Shown here: one piece after another, positions 18,754 to 28,253 of the stretch
How the letters are laid out: every line of letters begins with the position of its first letter
How positions within the stretch are numbered: the first letter of the stretch is position 1
Assembly: GCA_030446715.1 (NCBI GenBank)
Contig: JAUJMU010000010.1
Span: forward strand, 90,780 to 154,779
DNA: 64,000 nucleotides
Source: Cytophagales bacterium
Lineage (GTDB): Bacteria; Bacteroidota; Bacteroidia; Cytophagales; 172606-1
Direction of reading: 5' to 3'
Notes under the pieces: model-generated
What the model saw: the letters and a program-made list of their open reading frames with translations, nothing else
What the model was told of the DNA's origin: nothing
Database searches by the model: none
Translations under genes and position numbers: made by a program

Positions 18754-19689
18754 TCAGCTAAGTGTACCGCCAACCCGTTCCAGAAGGGCTTTCGTTTTGC
18801 GGATTCCTTCGTCTTCGGGAAGTTTGCTGCCTTCGTACTCCACCCCGATAATTCCCCTGAAGCCGGCATCCTTCACGATCTTCAGCATCCGGGCGTAGTC
18901 CGTGTGAATTTCGTTGCCCTTTTCGTCGAAATCATGGCTTTTGGCGCTTACCCCCTTCGCAAACGGCATCAGTTCTTTGGTGCCCTTATAGCGGTCATAT
19001 TCCTTCACGCAACCATCCTGACTTCTCTGGATGCAGAAATTCCCAAAATCAGGCAGCGTACCGCAGTTTTTCAGATTGACCCCTTTCATGACTGAGGCCA
19101 GCCAGGCACCATCCGAAGAGTAACCGCCGTGGTTTTCCACTATTACGTTGATGTTCTGTCTGGCGGCAAACTCCGAAAGGCTTCTGAGGCCGTCAATGGC
19201 GGCTTTCTTCACTTCTTCGGCCGTGCCTTCACCGGCAGCATTCACCCGGATCGTTTTGCAGCCCAGAAATTTGGCCGCATCCACCCAGCGATAGTGGTTT
19301 TCGACGGCTTTGGCCCGCTTCGCCTTGTCCGTGTCGCCGAGATTGCCTTCGCCGTCAATCATGATCAGGTGATTGCGCACCCCATTGTCGTTGCAGCGTT
19401 TCATGAGTTCTTTCAGGTAGGCAGTATCCCTGGCCTTGTCCTTAAAAAACTGGTTTACGTACTCGACAATGCTGATTCCGAAGTCTTTTTTTGCCTTCAC
19501 CGGGAAGTCAAGATTGGTCATTTTCCCGCCGAAGAGGGATTTGTTGAGTGACCACTCGGCAAGAGAAATTTCGAAAAACATTTTGTCAGGAGCAGCCAAA
19601 GCAGATGTGGCCGGCAGCGCCGCAAACAGGCCAAGGCCGGCAGAAAGCTGGCCTGCCTGCTTCAGGAAGTCTCGTCGGGATGAATTCAT
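18754..19689 (-). CDS. TAT-exported sugar phosphate isomerase/epimerase-like TIM-barrel protein
   Basis: A 311-residue protein with a twin-arginine signal at the N-terminus ([10 protein letters not shown], then a hydrophobic stretch ending ALAAP). This implies export in folded form to the periplasm. The mature part has the xylose-isomerase-like TIM-barrel pattern, including [17 protein letters not shown] and [11 protein letters not shown] with metal-binding Glu/Asp/His candidates. Bacteroidota carry many such exported isomerase-like proteins, often for sugar breakdown. The substrate is unknown. It has its own terminator downstream. Confidence 0.85.
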   Translation of the reverse strand: MNSSRRDFLKQAGQLSAGLGLFAALPATSALAAPDKMFFEISLAEWSLNKSLFGGKMTNLDFPVKAKKDFGISIVEYVNQFFKDKARDTAYLKELMKRCNDNGVRNHLIMIDGEGNLGDTDKAKRAKAVENHYRWVDAAKFLGCKTIRVNAAGEGTAEEVKKAAIDGLRSLSEFAARQNINVIVENHGGYSSDGAWLASVMKGVNLKNCGTLPDFGNFCIQRSQDGCVKEYDRYKGTKELMPFAKGVSAKSHDFDEKGNEIHTDYARMLKIVKDAGFRGIIGVEYEGSKLPEDEGIRKTKALLERVGGTLS

Positions 19690-19829
19690 GTCTGATTAAA
19701 ATTTAATATTACTCCGGAAAAATAGCAAAATACAAAGTTGCTTCCAGTAATGCCAGCTCCTTTTCCGGAAACCTGCCCGACAACCGGCCGTAAAACGGGT
19801 GGTAAATCAAAAAAGAACCGGCAGTTACC

Positions 19830-20774
19830 ATGAAATTAAGGCACATCGGGTACGCTTGCATCAATATACAGATCGAACGGACCACCAACCGGACTTTCCG
19901 GCTGGCCAAACTCTCAGACGACCAGGTCATACAGACCGCGGCGCTGAACTTTGCGGCTTTGCAGGAAATCCTGAAGTGGAACCTGCAACACGGAATCCGC
20001 CTGTTCCGGATCGGCTCATCCATTGTACCTTTTGCGTCCCACCAGAATTTTTCCCTCGACTGGGTGTCGGCGTTCTCCGGTGAGCTGGCCACTATCCGGC
20101 AGTACGCGCAGCAAAACAGTATGCGGCTGTCTATGCACCCTGGTCAGTATACGGTGCTCAATTCGCCCAATCCCAAAACCCTTGCCGATTCGGTGCGTGA
20201 AATCGAATGGCAGGCGCGGCTGATCAGTGAGGTGGACCCGGAACAAGGCGTTATTGTGCTCCACATCGGCGGGGCCTACGGAGACAAGGGAAAAGCCATT
20301 GACCGGTTTGCCGAAAACTTTCACCATTACCTGAGCGACAATGCCCGGAGCCGGCTGGTGATTGAAAACGACGATGTGACCTTTACCCTCGACGATGTGT
20401 TTTCGCTGCATGAAATGACGGGCTGCCCGATTATATTCGACATTCTGCACCACAAAGCCAACCACTACGGCGACGACTGGACGGAAGAAATGGTGCCGAA
20501 ACTGGATAGAGTAGTCAGCACATGGAAGGGAAAAGTACCCAAGATCCACCTGTCCTCGCCGAAGGAAGGCTCCCGGACATCCCACGCGGACTACATTGAA
20601 CAGAACGATTTTGAAGAATTGCTCAACTGGATGGAGCAGATCAGGCCCGGCGAACCGTTTGATCTGATGATTGAAGCCAAGCTGAAAGACAAAGCGGTAC
20701 AGGCCCTCTCCTGCGAATTGTTCAGCCCGGTAATACCGCTGCCGGAGGGAGCCTCTGCCGGGGCAGGAGGATAG
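19830..20774 (+). CDS. uvsE: UV damage endonuclease UvsE (UVDE)
   Basis: A 314-residue TIM-barrel enzyme starting MKLRHIGYACINIQIER. It has FRIGSSIVPFASH, LSMHPGQYTVLNSP, IVLHIGGAYGDKG, RLVIENDD and FDILHHKANH, matching the metal-binding residues of UVDE enzymes. It nicks DNA 5' of UV photoproducts as an alternative to nucleotide excision repair. It reads away from the isomerase gene and is not in an operon. The start follows an A/T-rich upstream region. Confidence 0.93.
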   Translation: MKLRHIGYACINIQIERTTNRTFRLAKLSDDQVIQTAALNFAALQEILKWNLQHGIRLFRIGSSIVPFASHQNFSLDWVSAFSGELATIRQYAQQNSMRLSMHPGQYTVLNSPNPKTLADSVREIEWQARLISEVDPEQGVIVLHIGGAYGDKGKAIDRFAENFHHYLSDNARSRLVIENDDVTFTLDDVFSLHEMTGCPIIFDILHHKANHYGDDWTEEMVPKLDRVVSTWKGKVPKIHLSSPKEGSRTSHADYIEQNDFEELLNWMEQIRPGEPFDLMIEAKLKDKAVQALSCELFSPVIPLPEGASAGAGG

Positions 20775-20931
20775 TCTGTCCGGGTTCAGCGGAGGGATGC
20801 GTGGCAGTGCACCGGCCCTGATGCCCGCAGCCTTCTTCTCCCGATCCATCCGGAGCTGCTTTTATCTCCTTTTGTTTTCCAGTTCAAAAAGACCTCAGCA
20901 GGCAGCCGGGTTAATCAGACATCACTGCCTG

Positions 20932-20950
20932 AACCCTTTGGAAGGGTTTT
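20932..20950 (+). terminator. Small hairpin with T-tail downstream of uvsE
   Basis: A 7-bp stem (AACCCTT/AAGGGTT, loop TGG) followed by TT lies about 160 bases after uvsE. It may terminate uvsE, although the T-run is short. Confidence 0.4.
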
Positions 20951-20991
20951 GCCGTAAGAAGAGTGTTAAGGGAATGTTAAATTACGATTAT

Positions 20992-20999
20992 TATATTTA
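20992..20999 (+). promoter_or_regulatory. Possible Bacteroidota -7 element upstream of the first DExxxFHE membrane gene
   Basis: TATATTTA at 20992-20999 approximates the TAnnTTTG -7 consensus used by the Bacteroidota sigma factor. The matching -33 element is weak. Distance to the GTG start at 21076 is about 77 bases. Confidence 0.3.
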
Positions 21000-21015
21000 C
21001 CCTCCCGCTTTCCTG

Positions 21016-21046
21016 AAGTTGAGCCACTTTTAAGTTGAGCCACTTT
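21016..21046. repeat. 15-bp tandem direct repeat in a leader region
   Basis: AAGTTGAGCCACTTT occurs at 21016-21030 and again at 21032-21046, a period of 16. It lies in the untranslated leader just before the gene at 21076. A protein- or RNA-binding role or simple duplication are both possible. The rest of the 20775-21075 gap holds no gene that I can support. Confidence 0.6.
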
Positions 21047-21075
21047 CCAAATTTTCAACCTATAAAGCCGATACG

Positions 21076-21876
21076 GTGATTGAACAGTATTCAGTACCCA
21101 AAAGCCGCCAGTCAAACAAAGCCGGGCTTGTTGTAAATGGGCATCCTGCCTCAGTTGCCCGGACGTTTATGACTGTAATCGGTTTTTTGTTCATTCTGAA
21201 CATGATCGGGATTTACCTTAAAATAGTACGCAGGGTAGAATCCGCTACGGTTAACACCTGGTTTGCCTTTTTCGATTTGAACACAGAGGCCAATGTCCCT
21301 GCCTTCTTTAATTCCTTTCTGCTGCTCTTTACCTCTTTCCTGTTGTTTGCGGTTGCCTGGCAACAGCGGCAGGAGCGGGACCGGACAGCGTTGCAAAACG
21401 TAGTATACTGGAAGTTCCTTGGGTTCTGCTTCCTGTTTCTTGCCATTGACGAGGCCGTGGAGTTTCACGAGTGGCTCGGTCTGCTGATCAAAGTTGTCTT
21501 CGCCGGGTCATTTTCATTCTCAGGTGTATTTTATTACGCCTGGATCATCCCCTATGCACTCCTGTTGCTGGCAGGCTTTCTGTTTATCAGAAACTTTCTC
21601 TTTGGTTTACCGGCAAGAACAGGAAACCTGTTTATTCTTTCCGGCATTTTGTTTGTAGGCGGAGCGATTGGACTCAGGATGCTGGAGGCCCGTCACGACG
21701 ACCTGATGCCAACCTTTGATTCTCCGGAGGCACTTTATTTTTCCTTGCTGTACAGCATCGGGGAAATCCTGGAGATGACCGGTATTACTCTTTTTATTTA
21801 TGCCCTCCTGAAATTTATGGCTTCCTCTAAAAATCTGCTGGAATTCCGTTTTGGCGGTTCCGGCAAGGCAGCTTAA
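21076..21876 (+). CDS. Integral membrane protein with a DExxxFHE motif (first of a pair)
   Basis: A 266-residue protein with a GTG start at 21076 (no ATG fits better) and about seven hydrophobic helices. Embedded in one helix is AIDEAVEFHEWLG, and near the C-terminus SIGEILEMTGITLF. The next gene encodes a larger protein with matching motifs (FDEMGSFHEYFG and EEGSELFGTL), so I infer that they are homologous. Buried Asp/Glu/His residues suggest a metal site or a proton path in the membrane. I do not recognise the family and assign no function. It precedes the second gene on the same strand with a 71-base gap. Confidence 0.75.
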   Translation: MIEQYSVPKSRQSNKAGLVVNGHPASVARTFMTVIGFLFILNMIGIYLKIVRRVESATVNTWFAFFDLNTEANVPAFFNSFLLLFTSFLLFAVAWQQRQERDRTALQNVVYWKFLGFCFLFLAIDEAVEFHEWLGLLIKVVFAGSFSFSGVFYYAWIIPYALLLLAGFLFIRNFLFGLPARTGNLFILSGILFVGGAIGLRMLEARHDDLMPTFDSPEALYFSLLYSIGEILEMTGITLFIYALLKFMASSKNLLEFRFGGSGKAA

Positions 21877-21947
21877 ATCTTGCTTACATATTGCGTGCAT
21901 TGACGGTAGAGGGCCTGTACCAACCAGAACTATTAAAAACAGTCTTC

Positions 21948-23264
21948 ATGCACATTAACATTTCCGGCCGCCAGATTACCAGTTTACCCGTAATTTTATT
22001 CTGCATCAATCTTTTCTTCCTGGCAGGTACTTATCTGTCGGGCAGTTATTTTACCGCTCAAGGCTGGGATGGCCCCCCATCATTTGAAAAAAATATAATG
22101 TATCAGTTAAATCTGGGGCTGGAAAACGTAGCTGCCACCTGGTATTCATCCATGCTGCTGCTGACCACCGCCGTTATGGCAATCATTTGTTTTTTTGCAG
22201 ACCGAAAGGCAAAAGGGTGTCGACCGTCGGTGTTAAGTTATGGCTGGCTTATCTACGCGCTGCTATTTGCGCTTCTTTCGTTTGATGAAATGGGCTCTTT
22301 CCATGAATACTTCGGCAAAGAAGCCTACAGCAATAAGCCGGAGAGCGTTTCATGGCTTGCCAAATACGGAGGGCTGGTGATTTTCTTCATCCTGATCGGG
22401 GTAGTGGTTGTTTTTATGGCTGGCTTTGGGCTGTTTCACCTCCGGCACACTCCATGGGCATTTGCGCTGGTTGCCTGTGGGGTGCTTCTTTTTCTGAGCC
22501 TTCCGGTGCAGGAGCACCTTGAATGGAAGTCCTATTATCACCTGGAAAAGGACAGACCCGTCCTTTTGCTCCTGATTGAAGAAGGAAGCGAACTCTTCGG
22601 AACACTTTGTTTTTTGCTTGCAGCAACCGTTTATGCAGTTTCTGCTACCCGGAGCCGGCTCAATGGGGAGGACCCTTATTCGATAAAACTTTCTTACCCG
22701 GTCAGTGGCAAAACCGTACAATCATTTTTACTGCCGGGTCTTACCGGCATGGGGATCATGCTGATTGTATTCAGGTTTACAATCGGTGAAGCCAGTGGTG
22801 CCGATACGGGAATTCCCGAAAGCTGGATGCCCAGTGCAACTGCCTTCGTGGTGTTTTTAATTTGTACGTATCAGTTTCTCAAGTTCCGCCAGAGCGGAAG
22901 CGGTTATTCCATCTCTTACGCCGCGCTGGCTGTGTATAGCCTTACAATATCGGTTTATTGCGGCAGCAATCTGTATGGTTCCGGAGGGCAATTGCTGGGA
23001 GATAAATTGAGTCTGATCATTCTTCTGATGCAGGTGGTGGCGGGATATATATTGTTTATGAAGATCAAAACGACCTTCCCCCGCCTCGGAATCATTGCCT
23101 GGATGGTCTTTATGGCAATTGCCTTCAGTTTCGGCAAAGATTACTTTGCTGAGCTGACGTTTATCGCCTTCTCCTTCCTGTTGATAGCGCTAACAGAAAA
23201 TGAAGTGAGAGATATTAATCTGGCAGAGGCCCCGGTAAAAAAACAGATTGTAAAGATTTCCTGA
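21948..23264 (+). CDS. Integral membrane protein with a DExxxFHE motif (second of a pair)
   Basis: A 438-residue polytopic protein from the ATG at 21948 (MHINISGRQITSLPVI); an in-frame earlier start at 21891 would place a weak leader. The first ~220 residues resemble the neighbour, with SFDEMGSFHEYFGKEAYSN and LLLIEEGSELFGTL. The remaining ~200 residues add about six further helices. The C-terminal tail is short and charged. No known transporter or enzyme signature is visible. A terminator follows at 23333. The pair is likely one operon. Confidence 0.75.
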   Translation: MHINISGRQITSLPVILFCINLFFLAGTYLSGSYFTAQGWDGPPSFEKNIMYQLNLGLENVAATWYSSMLLLTTAVMAIICFFADRKAKGCRPSVLSYGWLIYALLFALLSFDEMGSFHEYFGKEAYSNKPESVSWLAKYGGLVIFFILIGVVVVFMAGFGLFHLRHTPWAFALVACGVLLFLSLPVQEHLEWKSYYHLEKDRPVLLLLIEEGSELFGTLCFLLAATVYAVSATRSRLNGEDPYSIKLSYPVSGKTVQSFLLPGLTGMGIMLIVFRFTIGEASGADTGIPESWMPSATAFVVFLICTYQFLKFRQSGSGYSISYAALAVYSLTISVYCGSNLYGSGGQLLGDKLSLIILLMQVVAGYILFMKIKTTFPRLGIIAWMVFMAIAFSFGKDYFAELTFIAFSFLLIALTENEVRDINLAEAPVKKQIVKIS

Positions 23265-23332
23265 CAGAGCTATGGCAAAATATGCCTCTTAACCAGTAGG
23301 AACGATCCGCTCTTTCTACCTGCCCTGGGCGG

Positions 23333-23354
23333 AACCAGTTGGTTCTGGTTTTTT
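23333..23354 (+). terminator. Rho-independent terminator after the membrane protein pair
   Basis: AACCAG (23333-23338) pairs with CTGGTT (23345-23350) around a 6-base loop, followed by a T-run. It ends the 21.1-23.3 kb unit. Confidence 0.65.
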
Positions 23355-23472
23355 CGTTAAACTGATCCTTTCCCGAATCCTTTTTTCATTTTATGGCTGG
23401 TCATGTCTGACTAAGCCAATATCCTATTTCAGGCATTTACGTTGGAGTAGTTAAAATCAATAATACCGGAAA

Positions 23473-24147
23473 ATGAAAAAAATAATTTACCTGGCAGCGC
23501 TGACCGGGGTTACGCTGACGGGCTGCGAAAAGCGGCGCGATGCAGCAACCGAACTGACTTCGCCCGAATTCTCAGGCACCCAGGTGGGAGGCAGTCAAAC
23601 CGCTGATGGACTGGAACGGCGGCGGTCATCCCACCTTGATTTTCAAAAGGCAGTAGAGTTGTACGGTCAGAAAAAATACGCCGATGCCGGGGATTTTCTG
23701 CGGCAGGGAAATGCCTCCCTGAAAGGCGAATTGCACACTGTCAGCGGTGACCTGAAAAGCGACGCCGTTGAGGTGGTGCGTGAAATAACGCTGCTGGTCG
23801 GGAAGGTGAAGGATGGAAAAGTAGCGTCAATGGATGCCCTGCGAAAACCCCTGGGGGAGGCCCAGCGTATAGTGGCAGTCAATTATTTCCGGCAGGTTCA
23901 GGATAATATCGATAGTCAGCCGCCGGATGAAATTTCACATCAGGTGAATCTGGGTCTGGAGGCAATGGAAAACAGCTTTCAGTACGGAAATGCCCAGAAT
24001 CAGCAAAACCTCCAGCCGGTCATCTCCGAAACCCGGGAGATGGTCAACAATGCAGAAAACATAAACCGCCAGCAGCTGTCTGCTCAGTTGCAGAAACTGA
24101 CTGGTTCGGTCCCGGGTCCGGGGGCTCAGCCGCAGGCAGGTCGCTGA
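23473..24147 (+). CDS. Predicted lipoprotein of unknown function
   Basis: The N-terminus MKKIIYLAALTGVTLTGCEKR is a lipoprotein signal with the lipobox LTGC, so the mature 206-residue protein should be membrane-anchored from the cysteine. The mature part is soluble, charged and mainly helical (for instance AVELYGQKKYADAGDFL, which has a TPR-like feel, and long Q/N-rich helices at the end). I recognise no domain. It stands alone, flanked by terminators. Confidence 0.7.
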   Translation: MKKIIYLAALTGVTLTGCEKRRDAATELTSPEFSGTQVGGSQTADGLERRRSSHLDFQKAVELYGQKKYADAGDFLRQGNASLKGELHTVSGDLKSDAVEVVREITLLVGKVKDGKVASMDALRKPLGEAQRIVAVNYFRQVQDNIDSQPPDEISHQVNLGLEAMENSFQYGNAQNQQNLQPVISETREMVNNAENINRQQLSAQLQKLTGSVPGPGAQPQAGR

Positions 24148-24179
24148 TAAGCTCGGTGTTTTGCTCCGCTTCGTTGCCG

Positions 24180-24214
24180 CAAACCGGACGGGAATGGGTT
24201 TTCTGTCCGGTTTG
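24180..24214 (+). terminator. Rho-independent terminator after the lipoprotein gene
   Basis: A perfect 10-bp stem (24180-24189 with 24205-24214) with a 15-base loop, followed by an A/T-rich tract, lies 32 bases after the lipoprotein stop. Confidence 0.65.
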
Positions 24215-24292
24215 TAAAAATTTTATCTTACTATAATTTAAAAAATTGTACTTTAACCAGGTACCGGCACCTGAATTATCCGGAAAAGCTCT

Positions 24293-24889
24293 ATGGGAAA
24301 AAAACTACTTTACCTGACATTTCTGGTTTGGGCAACACTGGCAACTTCCCATCGTGGATATGCCCAGTTGAGAGCCAATGAGTTCACCGTTTCCCGCAAA
24401 GCTGAGATCAGTCTGCAGGGTGAAGGCGGTAATTACCGGTATACCATCGACCGGCTGGAAGGACGGTTCAACCGCCAGTTGAAGAGATTCGAGTTCCGGA
24501 TGCCCATGGGCGGAGTGCGGTCAGACCGGAACCCGGCTGATCTTTCGGTCCTGAAAAGCATTTTCCTCTTCAGTCCCGATGCCATAATCGGGCAGAACGA
24601 CCTGGTGCAGTTGTGGGTATACGTACCCGACAATACCCGCAATTTCAATGAATACCGCAATGCGCGGACCATCACCCTGCCAGCCGATCTGATCGTGAAC
24701 GGCAACACCTACCGGACGCCAGTGGACATGAACCTTTTTTACAGCGCCGGCACACTCAAATACGGGCTGGACCTGAACATGAGAACACCCCTTGAAACGG
24801 CCTCCGGTAACTCCCTTGCCGGTAATGCAGGCCGCAAACTACAGGTGCTCGTGCGCGACTCTGAGATGAATATTGCCTACACCGAATAA
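24293..24889 (+). CDS. Secreted protein of unknown function
   Basis: A 198-residue product with a signal peptide (MGKKLLYLTFLVWATLATSH to about residue 24, ending GYAQ). The rest is beta-rich by composition, with alternating polar/aromatic stretches (RFEFRMPMGGVRSD, VQLWVYVPDN). A periplasmic or outer-membrane-associated beta protein is likely. No family is recognised. Upstream is an A/T-rich segment that could hold a promoter. Confidence 0.65.
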   Translation: MGKKLLYLTFLVWATLATSHRGYAQLRANEFTVSRKAEISLQGEGGNYRYTIDRLEGRFNRQLKRFEFRMPMGGVRSDRNPADLSVLKSIFLFSPDAIIGQNDLVQLWVYVPDNTRNFNEYRNARTITLPADLIVNGNTYRTPVDMNLFYSAGTLKYGLDLNMRTPLETASGNSLAGNAGRKLQVLVRDSEMNIAYTE

Positions 24890-25031
24890 GTAGTTATTGG
24901 TTATTAGTTGCTCGTTGTCCGGTTGTCAGTGCATTCATAACCACGTTTTTACCGATAATCATATCCTGAACGGATATCTCCCGGATACTTAACCAATAAC
25001 GAATAACCGATAACTAAACCGCCGATCACCC

Positions 25032-26324
25032 TCATCGCCCTGCTCCGGTAACCTCCAGCATGGCCTGGGCTTTGAGCAGACATTCCTCATATTCCTGTTC
25101 CCCCCGCGCATCATAAGTGATGGCACTGCCCGCCTGGAAGGAAAGATACCGGGTAGCCTGGTTGTACAGAATACTGCGTATCACGACGTTAAAATCAAAA
25201 TCACCATCCGGGGTAATGAACCCGGCGGCACCCGAATAGAGTCCGCGCCGGGTATCTTCATACTGGTCAATCAGCTGCATCGCCTGGATTTTGGGAGCCC
25301 CGGTCATGCTGCCCATGGGAAATGCATTGCGGATTGCCTCCGTAAAACTGACCTCCGGCCGCAGCGTGGCCGAAACGGTCGAGATCATCTGGTGCAGCCG
25401 GGCGAAAGTATACACCCCAAACATCTCTTCTACCCGTACACTTCCCGTCTGCGCGCTCCGGGCCAGATCATTCCGCACCAGGTCCACGATCATCATATTT
25501 TCGGCGCGTTCCTTTTCGTCGTGAAAAAGGCGGTCTTTTATGGCCTCGTCTTCACCGGCATCCTTTCCCCGGCGGGCCGTGCCCTTAATGGGCTGGGAGA
25601 GAAGACGGGTGCCGGTTTTTTTCAGAAACCGCTCCGGAGACGCGCAGATCAGGTAATGATCCGCCGTTTTGCCGAAAACCGAAAAGGGCATCGGGGATTT
25701 GCCGTTCAGGGCCCGGTAAACTGCCAGCGGGTCAATGGAGGCATTTTCGGCAAAGAACTCCATGCAATAATTCAGTTCGTATATATCCCCGTCCAGGATG
25801 TGTTCCCGGATTTTTTCCACAGTCCGCAGGTATTGTTCCCTTGTAGTGCGCGGTTGGAGAGAAATGCCCGAAACCGGATCAGCGGCAGTGATTTGCGTCC
25901 CGGTGATTTCCGTAAACACCTCTGAAGGATTACTCAAAGAATGAATGTGTACCTGATGGCCGGGGCCGAAAAAGACCAGGTGCCGGGGAACGTAAAAGCA
26001 GGAAGGCGGAAACCCCAGCGGATCTTCATGGCGGCTTTCCAGCGCCTCGATCTCGTTTTTCAGATCATAAGACAGGTAGCCGATCAGCCAGTCACGGTTT
26101 TGCTCAAAAAATGCCTGCAGGTCGCCGAAAACATTGCCGGGCACTGTCGGGCAATGCTTTGCCACGCCGGCTGCCAGCATCTCCGGAAAACCGCCGTGGG
26201 GGTATTGGATGCCGTTGTCGGTGAAATAGTGAAAATGGGAATGGTGGCGGGCCCAGTGCAGTGCCTGAGAACGGAATAAGGCAGTATCCTCAACGGCAAA
26301 GGTGCATACATGTCGCGTGGGCAT
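25032..26324 (-). CDS. pabB: Aminodeoxychorismate synthase component I (chorismate-binding)
   Basis: A 430-residue member of the anthranilate synthase component I / PabB family. The chorismate-binding core is intact, with ASPERFLKK, LSQPIKGTARRGKDAGEDEA, MGSMTGAPKIQAMQLIDQYE and RGLYSGAAGFITPDG. The stretch KGTARR and the absence of a tryptophan-feedback N-terminal pattern favour PabB (folate: chorismate to aminodeoxychorismate) over TrpE. The glutaminase partner PabA is not next to it. It diverges from hisB across a 56-base gap. Confidence 0.85.
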   Translation of the reverse strand: MPTRHVCTFAVEDTALFRSQALHWARHHSHFHYFTDNGIQYPHGGFPEMLAAGVAKHCPTVPGNVFGDLQAFFEQNRDWLIGYLSYDLKNEIEALESRHEDPLGFPPSCFYVPRHLVFFGPGHQVHIHSLSNPSEVFTEITGTQITAADPVSGISLQPRTTREQYLRTVEKIREHILDGDIYELNYCMEFFAENASIDPLAVYRALNGKSPMPFSVFGKTADHYLICASPERFLKKTGTRLLSQPIKGTARRGKDAGEDEAIKDRLFHDEKERAENMMIVDLVRNDLARSAQTGSVRVEEMFGVYTFARLHQMISTVSATLRPEVSFTEAIRNAFPMGSMTGAPKIQAMQLIDQYEDTRRGLYSGAAGFITPDGDFDFNVVIRSILYNQATRYLSFQAGSAITYDARGEQEYEECLLKAQAMLEVTGAGR

Positions 26325-26380
26325 GGGGCAAAGGTAGCCGCTTTTGGCATCCTGAGCAGTTTTTAATGTAACTTACGGGC

Positions 26381-27493
26381 ATGAAAAGAGCTCTCTTCAT
26401 CGACCGCGACGGTACCATCATTACCGAACCTCCCGACGAGCAGATTGATTCGCTGGAAAAACTCGAATTCCTGCCCAAAGTCCTTTCCAACCTGCGCAAA
26501 ATAGCCGAAGAAACAGAGTACGAACTGGTAATGGTCACCAACCAGGACGGCCTTGGCACCGACTCTTTTCCTGAGCATACGTTCTGGCCTGCCCACCACA
26601 AAATGATGCAGACGCTGGAAGGGGAAAACATTCACTTCGAAGCCATTCACATCGACCGCAGCTTTTCGCACCAGAATCTGCCGACCCGCAAACCGGGCAC
26701 CGGAATGCTTTCGGCTTATCTCACGGGAGAATACGACCTTGCCGGATCCTGGGTGATCGGCGACCGGCTGACGGATATCCAACTGGCCAAAAATCTCGGC
26801 GCGAAGGCCATATTCATCAACCATGTGCCAGGCCGGGAAGTGTTTCTGGACGATACGGTGCGTCTGGTTACCACCGACTGGGACGACATCTACCGCCTGC
26901 TCCGGCTTCCGGAACGGAGGGCAGCGGTGCAGCGGGATACCCGTGAGACCCAGATCAGCGTCAGCCTGAACCTTGACGGCGAAGGTAAATCGGATATCCG
27001 GACCGGGCTTGGCTTCTTTGACCACATGCTGGACCAGCTGGCCAAGCACTCGGGCGCTGACCTCACCATCCGCGTGGCCGGTGACCTGCACATCGACGAA
27101 CACCACACCATCGAAGATACGGCCCTTGCCCTCGGAGAGGCGTACAGCAAAGCCCTCGGCGATAAGCGCGGCATCAGCCGGTACGGTTTCCTGCTGCCCA
27201 TGGACGACGCCCTCGCCCAGGTTGCCATTGATTTTTCGGGGCGTAACTGGCTGGTCTGGGAGACCGGATTCCGGCGGGAGAAGATAGGGGAGATGCCTAC
27301 CGAAATGTTCCACCATTTCTTCAAATCTTTTTCGGATGCGGCCCGCTGCAACCTGAACATCAAGGCGGAGGGCACCAATGAACACCACAAGATCGAAGCC
27401 ATTTTCAAGGCTTTCGCTAAATCCGTACGGATGGCGGTGGCAAGGGATATCCGGCAGTCGAAAAACCTGCCCAGCACGAAGGGTGTGCTTTAA
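26381..27493 (+). CDS. hisB: Bifunctional histidinol phosphatase / imidazoleglycerol-phosphate dehydratase
   Basis: A 370-residue fusion. Residues 1-165 form a HAD phosphatase with FIDRDGTI (Asp8, Asp10) and VTNQDGLGT. Residues about 175-370 form the dehydratase with [31 protein letters not shown] and [16 protein letters not shown], which carry the metal-binding histidines. It catalyses steps 7 and 9 of histidine synthesis (IGP to imidazole acetol phosphate, and histidinol phosphate to histidinol). The rest of the his operon is not visible. Confidence 0.94.
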   Translation: MKRALFIDRDGTIITEPPDEQIDSLEKLEFLPKVLSNLRKIAEETEYELVMVTNQDGLGTDSFPEHTFWPAHHKMMQTLEGENIHFEAIHIDRSFSHQNLPTRKPGTGMLSAYLTGEYDLAGSWVIGDRLTDIQLAKNLGAKAIFINHVPGREVFLDDTVRLVTTDWDDIYRLLRLPERRAAVQRDTRETQISVSLNLDGEGKSDIRTGLGFFDHMLDQLAKHSGADLTIRVAGDLHIDEHHTIEDTALALGEAYSKALGDKRGISRYGFLLPMDDALAQVAIDFSGRNWLVWETGFRREKIGEMPTEMFHHFFKSFSDAARCNLNIKAEGTNEHHKIEAIFKAFAKSVRMAVARDIRQSKNLPSTKGVL

Positions 27494-27560
27494 AATGAAT
27501 GTCAAATGGTAAATTACCTTCTTACAGACGCCATGCATGGCGTCTCTAACCAATCACAAC

Positions 27561-28154
27561 ATGTTTACCGGCATCATCGATGTCTTGGTTGAAGTAACCG
27601 ACATCCGTTCAGAAGGCATCAATCTGAACTTTAACATCCTTTCGGGTATTTCCGCCGAACTGAAGGCAGACCAGAGTGTATCGCACAACGGGGTTTGCCT
27701 GACAGTTACGGAACAGGGCCATGGTTATCACAAAGTAACGGCTATTCAGGAAACCCTCCAAAAAACAACTTTAGGCAGATTACGGGCCGGTGACCGCGTA
27801 AACCTGGAAAGGTGCATGCAACTCAACGGCCGCTTTGACGGGCACATCGTGCAGGGCCACGTAGACCAGACAGGCACCTGCACGGCCATCGCGGACCAGA
27901 ATGGCAGCTGGCTTTTTGACTTCACCTACGAACCTTCCTCCGGTCATATTACCGTGGAGAAGGGTTCCATCTGCGTGAATGGGGTAAGCCTTACCTGTTT
28001 CCAGTCGGGCCACGGGAGCTTCCGCGTAGCCATAATACCCTATACCTATGCACACACCAGCTTCGGCCAGTTGCGGCAAGGGGATAAGGTAAATCTGGAA
28101 TTTGATATTATCGGTAAGTATTTAATGAAAATTATACCAGAAAAGTACCGCTGA
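27561..28154 (+). CDS. ribE: Riboflavin synthase alpha subunit
   Basis: The start at 27561 (MFTGIIDVLVEV) matches the invariant MFTGII of this family; an earlier in-frame start at 27537 gives a non-conserved leader. The protein has 197 residues and two lumazine-binding repeats: one with NGVCLTV, and one with the linker RFDGHIVQGHVDQTGT and then VNGVSLTCF. It dismutates two molecules of dimethylribityl-lumazine to riboflavin in the cytoplasm. The gene is close behind hisB on the same strand, but this is probably only positional. Confidence 0.94.
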   Translation: MFTGIIDVLVEVTDIRSEGINLNFNILSGISAELKADQSVSHNGVCLTVTEQGHGYHKVTAIQETLQKTTLGRLRAGDRVNLERCMQLNGRFDGHIVQGHVDQTGTCTAIADQNGSWLFDFTYEPSSGHITVEKGSICVNGVSLTCFQSGHGSFRVAIIPYTYAHTSFGQLRQGDKVNLEFDIIGKYLMKIIPEKYR

Positions 28155-28253
28155 CCGCCTAACTTTCGGCATTTTAAATCCGGTAAATGTTACGATCCGT
28201 ACATTTTATATTGCGGCTGGTATCTTTAACTTTTACCGAAGTTGTAACCCGCT

